Assembly: GCF_040567655.1 (NCBI RefSeq)
Contig: NZ_JBEXAC010000003.1
Coordinates: forward strand, 124,001-188,000
DNA length: 64,000 nt
Direction: 5' to 3'
Source of the DNA: Chitinophaga sp. H8
Lineage (GTDB): Bacteria > Bacteroidota > Bacteroidia > Chitinophagales > Chitinophagaceae
The translations under genes were made by a program, and so were the position numbers. Positions 26,969-33,915 of the stretch are shown one piece after another (the stretch's first letter is position 1; each line of letters starts with the position of its first letter). Below the pieces are notes generated by a model. It ran no database searches. It was not told the origin of the DNA and saw only the letters and a list, made by a program, of their open reading frames with translations.

Positions 26969-27430
26969 ATGTCAGCAAATGAAAGATTCAAAGCATTAGG
27001 ATTACAATTGCCACCTGCACCTGCACCTGCGGGAGTTTATAAACCATTGTTGATAGATGGTAAGCACGTATATGTATCCGGGCATGGTCCTGTAAAAGAA
27101 GATCAAAGCCTGATCGTTGGCAAGATAGGGGCCGAAATGGATATGGAGCAAGGTAAGCTGGCCGCACAGCAGGTGGGATTAACAATTTTGTCTACCCTGA
27201 TGGCTAACCTGGGTAGCCTGGACAAAATCAAGCGGGTGATCAAGGTATTAGGCATGGTTAACTGTACTGCTGATTTTGGCCAACATCCATATGTCATTAA
27301 TGGTTGCAGTGAATTGTTTGCCAAGATATGGGGAGAAGATAATGGTATTGGGGTACGTAGTGCTGTAGGCATGGGCTCTTTACCAGGTAATATTTCTGTG
27401 GAAATTGAAGTCTTGTTTGAACTGGCTTAA
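26969..27430 (+). CDS. RidA/YjgF-family protein (enamine/imine deaminase type)
   Basis: A 153-aa cytoplasmic RidA-superfamily protein. Family-like features are GKHVYVSGHGPV near the N-terminus and a central TILSTLMANLGSLDKIKRVI helix. RidA proper hydrolyses reactive 2-aminoacrylate formed by PLP-dependent serine or threonine dehydratases. This subfamily is longer than RidA proper (about 128 aa), and the catalytic Arg is not clearly placed by eye, so activity is inferred. ATG 26969 was chosen because the family N-terminus begins there; an upstream ATG would overlap the permease gene. Confidence 0.82.
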   Translation: MSANERFKALGLQLPPAPAPAGVYKPLLIDGKHVYVSGHGPVKEDQSLIVGKIGAEMDMEQGKLAAQQVGLTILSTLMANLGSLDKIKRVIKVLGMVNCTADFGQHPYVINGCSELFAKIWGEDNGIGVRSAVGMGSLPGNISVEIEVLFELA

Positions 27431-27463
27431 TGGCTGTTGTGATAGTTAATTAATCTTATAGAG

Positions 27464-28567
27464 ATGCACTGGTACGACCTGCAAAATATAGCACAGATTG
27501 ATTCCCCTGCGATAGTATTATATCCTGACCGTATAAAGGAGAACATACAGCAGTTAATAAAGATGATTGGTGATGTATCCCGGTTACGCCCACACGTAAA
27601 GACGTCAAAAACGGCGGAAGTGGTACAGCTGATGCAGGAAGCTGGTATCAATAAGTACAAGTGTGCCACTATTGCGGAAGCAGAAATGCTTGGTATGGCG
27701 GGTGTTGCGGAGGCTATGCTGGCTTATCAGCCAGTGGGTCCCAAGATCTTCAGGTTGCTGGCCGTGGCACAAAAATATCCAGCTACCCGCTTTTCCTGCC
27801 TGGTAGACAATGAAGCTACTGCGGTGGCTATAGCGGCTACATTTGCCGCACAGCAATTATCCATACCGGTATTCATGGATCTCAACGTAGGGATGAACAG
27901 AACCGGGATTAAACCTGGAAAAGCAGCATTGGAATTATATACCCGGCTACATACCATTACCGGTATCACCCCTGTAGGATTGCATGCGTATGATGGTCAT
28001 ATTCATGATACGGAACTGGCTGTGAGAACGGAGAAATGTGTAAAGGCATTTGAACCGGTGAAGGCGTTGGTGCAACAAATAAAAGATGCCGGATTACCTG
28101 CACCATTGGTGGTGGCGGGGGGAACGCCAACTTTTTCCATACATGCCGCTAACGAAGCGGTAGATTGCAGCCCGGGCACTTTTGTACTTTGGGACGAAGG
28201 ATACCGGCAACACATTCCTGAGCAGCCATTTCAGTTTGCTGCTGTATTGATAACACGGGTAATTGCAGTAATAGATGATCAGTTGTTATGCCTGGATCTT
28301 GGACATAAATCAGTGGCAGCTGAAAACCCACAGCCCAGGGTATTCTTTTTAAATGTACCGGCCGCAACACCGGTGTCTCAAAATGAAGAACACCTGGTGG
28401 TAAGAGTGGAAGATACTTCCCTTTATCCGGTGGGGACTGTGTTTTATGGGGTGCCCTATCATATCTGCCCTACCATGGCATTATATGAAAAGGCATATGT
28501 GGCCAGTGATAATACCTGTATGGCCAACTGGCGTATCATAGCCCGTGACCGTAGTATTACAGTTTAA
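27464..28567 (+). CDS. D-threonine aldolase / D-serine dehydratase-type PLP enzyme
   Basis: A 367-aa fold-type III PLP enzyme (alanine-racemase-like barrel plus a C-terminal beta domain). The PLP lysine is Lys46 in RPHVKTSK. The C-terminal metal site reads H333-I-C335 (PYHICPT). In known D-serine dehydratases of the DSD1 type the metal ligands are His-x-Cys, while D-threonine aldolases use His-x-Asp, so this copy looks more like a D-serine dehydratase. It follows GntP and RidA genes at short spacing. Exact substrate (D-Ser, D-Thr or 3-hydroxy-D-Asp) is not decided by the sequence alone. Confidence 0.82.
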   Translation: MHWYDLQNIAQIDSPAIVLYPDRIKENIQQLIKMIGDVSRLRPHVKTSKTAEVVQLMQEAGINKYKCATIAEAEMLGMAGVAEAMLAYQPVGPKIFRLLAVAQKYPATRFSCLVDNEATAVAIAATFAAQQLSIPVFMDLNVGMNRTGIKPGKAALELYTRLHTITGITPVGLHAYDGHIHDTELAVRTEKCVKAFEPVKALVQQIKDAGLPAPLVVAGGTPTFSIHAANEAVDCSPGTFVLWDEGYRQHIPEQPFQFAAVLITRVIAVIDDQLLCLDLGHKSVAAENPQPRVFFLNVPAATPVSQNEEHLVVRVEDTSLYPVGTVFYGVPYHICPTMALYEKAYVASDNTCMANWRIIARDRSITV

Positions 28568-28595
28568 TGTACTTTTATAGTATATATCTTGTTTT

Positions 28596-29828
28596 ATGCG
28601 GAATGTTATCAAGCGTATTAAAACGTTTAATGATGGCAGGATCCCTGAGCTGTTGCAGCTCAAGTATAAAGGAATGCGTGAAAATGCTTTCCGTTTTTAC
28701 AGGGGTTCCTGCCATTTATTTTATCAGGACCTGCCAGCAAAAAGCCCTTTGTTAAAGTCCCCGCTGGCATGGGTATGCGGTGATCTCCACCTGGAAAATT
28801 TTGGCAGCTACAAAGGAGATAACCGGCTGGCATATTTTGACATCAATGATTTTGATGAATCCGTTCTGGCCCCCTGCCTGGTAGATGCAGGCAGATTGTT
28901 ATGCAGCTTATTCCTGGCTAGTAGTGCACTTGGGATCAATGAGGATGGCGCTACCCATCTCTTTAATGTTTTCCTGGAGGAATATGCAACTACACTTGCA
29001 GCCGGATACATACGCCCGCTGGAACAGCGTACCGCAAAAGGAGTAGTGCGGGAACTGCTGGATGCAGTACAACTCCGCAAACAAAAGGACTTTCTGAATA
29101 AGCGGGTTACTTATAAGAACGGGGTAGCCAAACTGATCATTAACAATATACGGACATTCAAAGCAGACAAACATACCCGTGAGCAGGTGAAAGAGGCTAT
29201 TGAAGCATGGGGTGCTCAAATGAAAGGCCCTGGCTTTTATAAAGTAAAAGATATTGCTTATCGTGTGGCCGGTACCGGTAGTCTGGGTGCAGACCGGTAC
29301 ATTGTTTTGGCAGCAGGAAAAAATGGTACAGCCGGCGACTTTCTGCTGGATGTTAAACTGGCCACTCCTTCCTGTATACTGGCTTATTTTGATTTTCCTC
29401 AACCAGCATGGTCACATGAGGCGGCCCGTATTATAGAACTGCAGAAAAGAATACAGGCTACTTCGCCGTTTTTACTGAACGATATAGTGATCAACAACCG
29501 GCAGTTTGTGTTAAAAGAACTGCAGCCAATGCTGGATAAACTGGACTATGCATTGTTTAGGGGTAAGCTCCGGAAGCTGGAGATGGTATTGAAAACAATG
29601 GGGCAGATCTGTGCCTGGGATTGTTTGCGCAGCTCAGGGCGGCAGGGATCAGCGATTGCCGATGAACTGATTGCTTTTGGAAAAGAGGTATCCGTCTGGC
29701 GTAAACCATTATTTGATTTTGCGCAGGCGTACAGTGCACAGGTGGAAAAAGATTATGCTACCTTTTGCCAGGCATATGATGAAGGTGTATTCACATTGTT
29801 ACCTGCTCCTGCAGAGCTAAAAAAATAG
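28596..29828 (+). CDS. DUF2252 family protein (kinase-like fold)
   Basis: A 410-aa cytoplasmic protein with the DUF2252 pattern: GMRENAFRFYRGSCHLFYQD at 27-46, GDLHLENFG (62-70) and DINDFDE (82-88). The latter two resemble the catalytic loop and the metal-binding motif of aminoglycoside-phosphotransferase-like kinases, and the fold is thought to be related; substrate unknown. It starts 28 nt after the PLP enzyme gene and could be in the same transcript. Its 3' end overlaps the convergent LTxxQ gene by 12 nt. Confidence 0.85.
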   Translation: MRNVIKRIKTFNDGRIPELLQLKYKGMRENAFRFYRGSCHLFYQDLPAKSPLLKSPLAWVCGDLHLENFGSYKGDNRLAYFDINDFDESVLAPCLVDAGRLLCSLFLASSALGINEDGATHLFNVFLEEYATTLAAGYIRPLEQRTAKGVVRELLDAVQLRKQKDFLNKRVTYKNGVAKLIINNIRTFKADKHTREQVKEAIEAWGAQMKGPGFYKVKDIAYRVAGTGSLGADRYIVLAAGKNGTAGDFLLDVKLATPSCILAYFDFPQPAWSHEAARIIELQKRIQATSPFLLNDIVINNRQFVLKELQPMLDKLDYALFRGKLRKLEMVLKTMGQICAWDCLRSSGRQGSAIADELIAFGKEVSVWRKPLFDFAQAYSAQVEKDYATFCQAYDEGVFTLLPAPAELKK

Positions 29829-30224
29829 CTGGGATAAAACATTGCTGGCATCATTGATGCTGGGTTTCAGCCCCAGAAACTTACTGAATTGTGCGGCTGT
29901 GAGTATTGTTTTTAATTTGGAAGTAAGGCCATTTTTCATACTGCCAAATTTAGTAGTATAAGCAGCCGGATTACTTTGTTGTAATGGCAGGATGTTTACC
30001 TTTTGTTTAATAAAACTGGTAACAAGGTTGAGTATCTTTGGTTGCTGTGTTGCTGTAAGTGATAAGGCAGGGCTTAATTTTGAAAGGATGGCATTTGCGG
30101 TACCATCGATATTTAACAGGGGGGCCTGTTTAGTAATATCAGGAACCGCAGGCAATGCACCTTGGGCACTAGCTGTCATTGAACATACACCTGCAAAAAA
30201 TACCAGGAGTGTTATCTTTTTCAT
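29817..30224 (-). CDS. Secreted helical protein with two LTxxQ motifs
   Basis: A 135-aa protein with a signal peptide (1-20, ending ASAQ). The mature part is predicted mostly helical and carries two LTxxQ motifs, LTATQ (56-60) and LTAAQ (108-112), 52 residues apart, as in Spy/CpxP-type periplasmic chaperones. No other family hallmark is visible, so Spy-like function is inference. ATG 30224 was chosen because the signal peptide starts there (MKKITLLVFF); an in-frame ATG upstream would add a polar leader. The gene overlaps the end of the DUF2252 gene. Confidence 0.65.
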   Translation of the reverse strand: MKKITLLVFFAGVCSMTASAQGALPAVPDITKQAPLLNIDGTANAILSKLSPALSLTATQQPKILNLVTSFIKQKVNILPLQQSNPAAYTTKFGSMKNGLTSKLKTILTAAQFSKFLGLKPSINDASNVLSQLFF

Positions 30225-30341
30225 GATAAAGGGTTTTAGACGACTGATTTGGTTGTACATATTAAATATACGGATTTCCTCAACAGCGTTCATCAGCCTA
30301 CTAAGGCATATTATTTGCCATAACTGACTAAAAAAAGTATT

Positions 30342-31214
30342 ATGGGTTCTTACCGCACCATAAACAAGCTGCTTTTATTACTACTGATTGTGGGAGGGTT
30401 TTTTGTGGGAGGTTGCCAGAAAAATGAAACCAGTACTATTTTACCGGCATCCAGGGAAGTGGAGGTTAAAGACGAAGCATATGGCACAGATCCTGCACAA
30501 AAAATGGATGTGTACCTGCCTGCGGACAGAAGTACGGATGCTACCAAGGCTATTGTGTTTATTCATGGAGGAGGATGGGTAGGCGGTGATAAAAAAGACT
30601 TCACCCTGGCGATTGATTCTTTAAAGAACCGTACCGCCACCTATGCTTATTTTAATATCAATTACCGGCTGGCTACTGCCAACAGGAACCATTTTCCTAC
30701 GGCTGAGCAGGACGTAAAGCAGGCGCTGGAATATATCTGGCAAAATGCCGGCAGATACCAGATTTCCAATATTACCATAGTGCTGGGAGCCAGTGCAGGT
30801 GCGCATCTGGCAGCATTGTCTGCTTACAAGCATAATGAAAAAGGGTATATAAAAACAGCCATATGCCTGATAGGGGTGTATAATATGACTACCTTATACA
30901 ATCAGGCAGGGGCGGACGTAAAACCGTTGTTATCAATCTTTATGGGAGGTAGCCCACAGCAAAACCCTACTGCCTATCAGGAGGGTAGTCCGGTTAATTA
31001 TGTAACAGCAAAAAGCCCGCCTACACTGGTCATACATGGTACAGAAGATCAGGTGGCGCCGATTGCCCAGGCAGAGGAATTAGTACAGCACCTGAAGCAG
31101 GCAGGTGTAGTACATGAATATGTTACTTATAAGGCAGGCCATGAAATTCCTCCGGCATCAGCAGGCGATGCGGTGTTGAGGATGTTTACCTTTATTAACA
31201 AGTATGCTAAATAG
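30342..31214 (+). CDS. Alpha/beta-hydrolase lipoprotein (esterase type)
   Basis: A 290-aa exported lipoprotein; the lipobox FVGGC puts the lipid Cys at residue 25. The hydrolase domain has the oxyanion-hole motif HGGGW (75-79), the nucleophile elbow GASAG with Ser151, the acid Asp236 (HGTEDQVAP) and His267 (KAGHEIPP). This is the hormone-sensitive-lipase / BD-FAE style of carboxylesterase. Substrate unknown; Bacteroidota often use such proteins to deacylate plant polysaccharides. It is divergent from the LTxxQ gene. Confidence 0.83.
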   Translation: MGSYRTINKLLLLLLIVGGFFVGGCQKNETSTILPASREVEVKDEAYGTDPAQKMDVYLPADRSTDATKAIVFIHGGGWVGGDKKDFTLAIDSLKNRTATYAYFNINYRLATANRNHFPTAEQDVKQALEYIWQNAGRYQISNITIVLGASAGAHLAALSAYKHNEKGYIKTAICLIGVYNMTTLYNQAGADVKPLLSIFMGGSPQQNPTAYQEGSPVNYVTAKSPPTLVIHGTEDQVAPIAQAEELVQHLKQAGVVHEYVTYKAGHEIPPASAGDAVLRMFTFINKYAK

Positions 31215-31218
31215 AGAG

Positions 31219-31267
31219 CCTGTTGCAGCTATACTGCTGCGTAAAAGCGCAGTATAGCTGCAGCAGG
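31219..31267. terminator. Long stem-loop between convergent genes
   Basis: A 19-nt arm (31219-31237) and its complement (31249-31267) pair at 18 of 19 positions around an 11-nt loop. It fills the gap between two convergent stop codons and ends directly beside the minus-strand stop. No T run on either side, so termination is plausible but not certain. Confidence 0.65.
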
Positions 31268-32002
31268 TTATTGCAGTACTATTTTTACATATTTGGTACC
31301 TGGATTCATATCATTGTCTAAAAAGATATAGGTAGCTAACAGGGTATTACTGTCCATCCATTTTACTTCGCCGGGTCCCCAATTGTTGATTTCAATTTCG
31401 CCTATCATTTTTACCTGGTCATTTTCGTAGCTGAACAGCTGGAACCCGTTGGGTACAAACCCTGCCGCAAGATCCATAGAAGTACATAACAGATACTTTT
31501 TATCGGGCGAAACAACCGGTGCGCCCCAGGTATGGAGGGTATCTCCGTTGGCCGGATTTACCAGGAGATAATCTCCGGATTCGTAGTAAGTGGCTATCAC
31601 TCCCAGGCGGTGAATAGCAGGAAAATATCCGGCATAGGTATAACCCGCATAGTCTTCATCATCCTGGTTCACTTTATTGACCATGGACATCGTTTGTCCG
31701 TTGGTCAGTGAGAACAGGAGGGTATCAGCATTACGCTTTAGCAGGAGGCTGTCTTTAGCCAGTAAAACATTTTCGGTGGTATCGGTAGATGAGGAAGGGT
31801 ATTGATCAAATAAGGCCTTGCTAACCGTGTATACCAGCAGGGTTTTATTCCCTAAATGAAGGGTATCTATTGGAATATTACTATCTATGTTATTATTAAC
31901 AGTGGTATCAGTAGTGGCAGTACCATCACCGGTACGAGGAGTCTGGTTATTGCATGCTGCCAGCAGGAGGGCGGAGGTCAGCAATAGCAGGTTACATTTC
32001 AT
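31268..32002 (-). CDS. Lipoprotein of unknown function
   Basis: A 244-aa exported lipoprotein with lipobox LLAAC (Cys17), then a Thr/Asp/Asn-rich linker (about 20-45) and a predicted beta-rich domain. Segments such as GVIATYYESGDYLLVNPANGD and GEVKWMDSNTLLATYIFLD resemble blades of beta-propeller proteins, but there are too few for a full propeller. I do not recognise a named family. Upstream lie about 290 nt with no gene; the closest neighbour on that strand is rplI. Confidence 0.65.
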   Translation of the reverse strand: MKCNLLLLTSALLLAACNNQTPRTGDGTATTDTTVNNNIDSNIPIDTLHLGNKTLLVYTVSKALFDQYPSSSTDTTENVLLAKDSLLLKRNADTLLFSLTNGQTMSMVNKVNQDDEDYAGYTYAGYFPAIHRLGVIATYYESGDYLLVNPANGDTLHTWGAPVVSPDKKYLLCTSMDLAAGFVPNGFQLFSYENDQVKMIGEIEINNWGPGEVKWMDSNTLLATYIFLDNDMNPGTKYVKIVLQ

Positions 32003-32220
32003 AAGGTACGTCGTTTAATTGGCCAGGCAATCACCGGTACCACTGTTGAATGATGATGACATAGGATCAGCAGATGGCAGGCGCCCGGTATCGGATGTAA
32101 ATGTAGATATTTTATTATATATGTTGTATGTCATCGGGAGGGAGATCCTGAGGTTGTACGTGGGAGGCAATAGCAGCAGGTGAGGAAGTAGCTATCCCGG
32201 CAGGGGGGATAGTTGGAGGT

Positions 32221-32252
32221 AAAAAAAATCCCGGACCTGTGAGGGACCGGGA
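32221..32252 (-). terminator. Terminator of the rpsF-rpsR-rplI operon
   Basis: On the minus strand TCCCGGTCC pairs with GGTCCGGGA (one mismatch), loop of 6 nt, then T8 (32228-32221). It starts 45 nt past the rplI stop. The rest of 32003-32220 shows no gene. Confidence 0.85.
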
Positions 32253-32296
32253 AGTTTCTTTATACTGATTGTGTTGCCACAAGTCAGTCGTATGGT

Positions 32297-32743
32297 TTAC
32301 TCAGCTACCACTTCAAATTCCATTTCAGTTTCGTTGCCTTTACCGAAATCGATGCGAGCTTTGTAAGTACCTAATTCTTTAACATCATCCAGGATGTGGA
32401 TGCGGCGGCGGTCGATTTCGTAACCTTTTTGCTCTTTAATAGCACGTGCAATCTGCACACCGGTTACGCTACCGAATATTTTACCGGAAGTACCGGTTTT
32501 AGCGCCAATTTTAACAGCAGAAGACTTCAGTACTTCTACTACTTTGGCAATTTCGGCCAACATTTTCTCTTCTTTTACTTGACGCACTTTCAGGCGTTCC
32601 TGTAATTGCTTTAAGTTAGAAGGGCTGGCTTCCACTGCAAATTTCTGAGGTATCAGAAAATTTCTGGCATAACCGTTTTTCACGCTTACCAGTTCATTCT
32701 TCTGGCCCAGATTATCAACGTCTTGTATTAAGATGATTTGCAT
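32297..32743 (-). CDS. rplI: 50S ribosomal protein L9
   Basis: A 148-aa ribosomal protein of the large subunit, with N- and C-terminal globular domains joined by a long helix. The N-terminal block NLGQKNELVSVKNGYARNFL is the L9 signature. Last gene of the rpsF-rpsR-rplI operon, 6 nt after rpsR. Confidence 0.97.
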   Translation of the reverse strand: MQIILIQDVDNLGQKNELVSVKNGYARNFLIPQKFAVEASPSNLKQLQERLKVRQVKEEKMLAEIAKVVEVLKSSAVKIGAKTGTSGKIFGSVTGVQIARAIKEQKGYEIDRRRIHILDDVKELGTYKARIDFGKGNETEMEFEVVAE

Positions 32744-32749
32744 AACTTC

Positions 32750-33022
32750 TTACTTTAAAAGGTCAGTAACATAAGGCAATAAAGCCATTTGACGAGCTTT
32801 TTTAATAGCCTGGGCTACTTTACGCTGAAATTTCAGGGAGTTACCCGTAATACGGCGGGGCAGCATTTTGCCCTGGTCGTTCAGAAATTTCTTCAGAAAC
32901 TCGCCGTCCTTGTAATCCACATACTTGATGCCCATTTTCTTAAAACGGCAGTATTTCTTCTGGCGTTTTTCAGTTTTAACGGCTGTTAAGTATTTAATTT
33001 CTTGTTTAGGTTTAACTGCCAT
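32750..33022 (-). CDS. rpsR: 30S ribosomal protein S18
   Basis: A 90-aa small-subunit protein that binds S6. The signature [16 protein letters not shown] (residues 54-69) is present. The start at ATG 33022 ([12 protein letters not shown]) gives the normal length; the longer open frame upstream overlaps rpsF and has no family match. It has one Cys (YCRFKK), so a Zn site is unlikely. Confidence 0.96.
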   Translation of the reverse strand: MAVKPKQEIKYLTAVKTEKRQKKYCRFKKMGIKYVDYKDGEFLKKFLNDQGKMLPRRITGNSLKFQRKVAQAIKKARQMALLPYVTDLLK

Positions 33023-33026
33023 AATT

Positions 33027-33377
33027 TTAAGCTTCAGTGGTTTTAGGATCAGCGTTAACGCCATGTTTCTTGCGGCCGTTGTACTCTACAGCGTACTTGT
33101 CCAGTGCAGTAACCATGTGACGTAATACATTTTCATCGCGATTCAGCTGAATTTTCAGCTTCTCATTGAGGTCGGATGGCGCACTGTATTCCAGAACCAG
33201 ATACATTCCTGTAGTCTTTTTCCGGATAGGATACGCCAGTGATCTTAATCCCCAGGGATTTTCGTGCGTTACATCTCCGCCATTATCTTTAATGATATCA
33301 GCGAATTTCTTCTGGGCTGCCTTGTAGTCATCCTCAGAAAGCACAGGGGTAAAGATCACCATCAATTCGTAGTTCAT
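33027..33377 (-). CDS. rpsF: 30S ribosomal protein S6
   Basis: A 116-aa small-subunit protein, ferredoxin-like fold, partner of S18. Typical parts are [40 protein letters not shown] and YLVLEYSAP. First gene of the operon; the stop is 4 nt before rpsR. Confidence 0.96.
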   Translation of the reverse strand: MNYELMVIFTPVLSEDDYKAAQKKFADIIKDNGGDVTHENPWGLRSLAYPIRKKTTGMYLVLEYSAPSDLNEKLKIQLNRDENVLRHMVTALDKYAVEYNGRKKHGVNADPKTTEA

Positions 33378-33422
33378 AATGTTCCCTGTTTAAAAATTGA
33401 TTAAAAATAAAAATTTGGAGTG

Positions 33423-33430
33423 CAAAGATA
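33423..33430 (-). promoter_or_regulatory. Promoter (-7 element) of rpsF operon
   Basis: Minus-strand TATCTTTG is an exact TAnnTTTG match 45 nt before the rpsF ATG. The -33 box is degenerate (GTTG). Confidence 0.55.
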
Positions 33431-33524
33431 GGCTTTTTTACGTACCAACCCTGATTATTTGGACATTAATTATACTGGGATATTGGGAGGAGAGTAATTG
33501 TATGGTAATTAATGCGTTAGGGGG

Positions 33525-33558
33525 GAGCTAAAAGCTAATTGCCAACAGCTAACAGCTC
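33525..33558. repeat. Repeat locus 2: single AGCT/TTAGC arm
   Basis: A 34-nt arm with the same GAGCT-xxxxGCTAA-xx-AGCTAACAGCTC layout as the arms at 23896-24120 and 37648-37813. Its two ends are near-complementary (GAGCT and AGCTC). No AAATGCAGC tag and no second arm are present. Confidence 0.7.
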
Positions 33559-33589
33559 AAAAAAAGGCCGTCCTCAAAAGGGAACGGCC
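33559..33589 (-). terminator. Minus-strand terminator with no gene upstream
   Basis: On the minus strand GGCCGT (33589-33584) pairs with ACGGCC (33571-33566) and is followed by T7 (33565-33559). A second, weaker stem (33617-33653, bulged) is also followed by a T run. The only gene to the right is htpG on the plus strand, so the transcript they would end is unexplained. Confidence 0.6.
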
Positions 33590-33804
33590 GTTTCGAAAGA
33601 GGTTTTTTCAAAAAAAGATCAGTGGTTAACGAGCATCTTGCTTTATCCAGATCCTCCAATGCTGGTTAATACAGCCATTGGAAGAGATAAATTATTGATA
33701 TACAATTATTTGATATAAAATGCTGCCGCTTTCCAGGGACAACATACCAATAACATGGGCACATCCGGCCTTACTGCTCCATACCAGTATATATTATTGA
33801 TGCT

Positions 33805-33812
33805 CAAATATA
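33805..33812 (-). promoter_or_regulatory. Candidate minus-strand -7 element in the rpsF-htpG gap
   Basis: Minus-strand TATATTTG matches TAnnTTTG. It could start a short transcript of about 240 nt that ends at the minus-strand terminator near 33560. No -33 TTTG at the right distance. The region between (33591-33800) holds a bulged hairpin at 33656-33681 (CCAATG/CATTGG) and no convincing ORF. Confidence 0.3.
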
Positions 33813-33915
33813 CGCACTTATATCCACCAGGGGCAGTGTTGTTTTGTCATCTTGTCAGGCAAACCGTACTGGCACGCACTTTGGAAAAAAAACATCACAA
33901 AAAATTAAGATTCCC

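Noticed and set aside
27464..28567. PLP enzyme considered as an alanine racemase
   Set aside because: The RPHVKTSK lysine motif, the C-terminal His-x-Cys metal site and the order of domains fit the D-threonine aldolase/DSD1 family.
33755..33915. Upstream extension of htpG and a second overlapping frame
   Set aside because: The added codons have no similarity to Hsp90 N-termini; the family start is at 33916.
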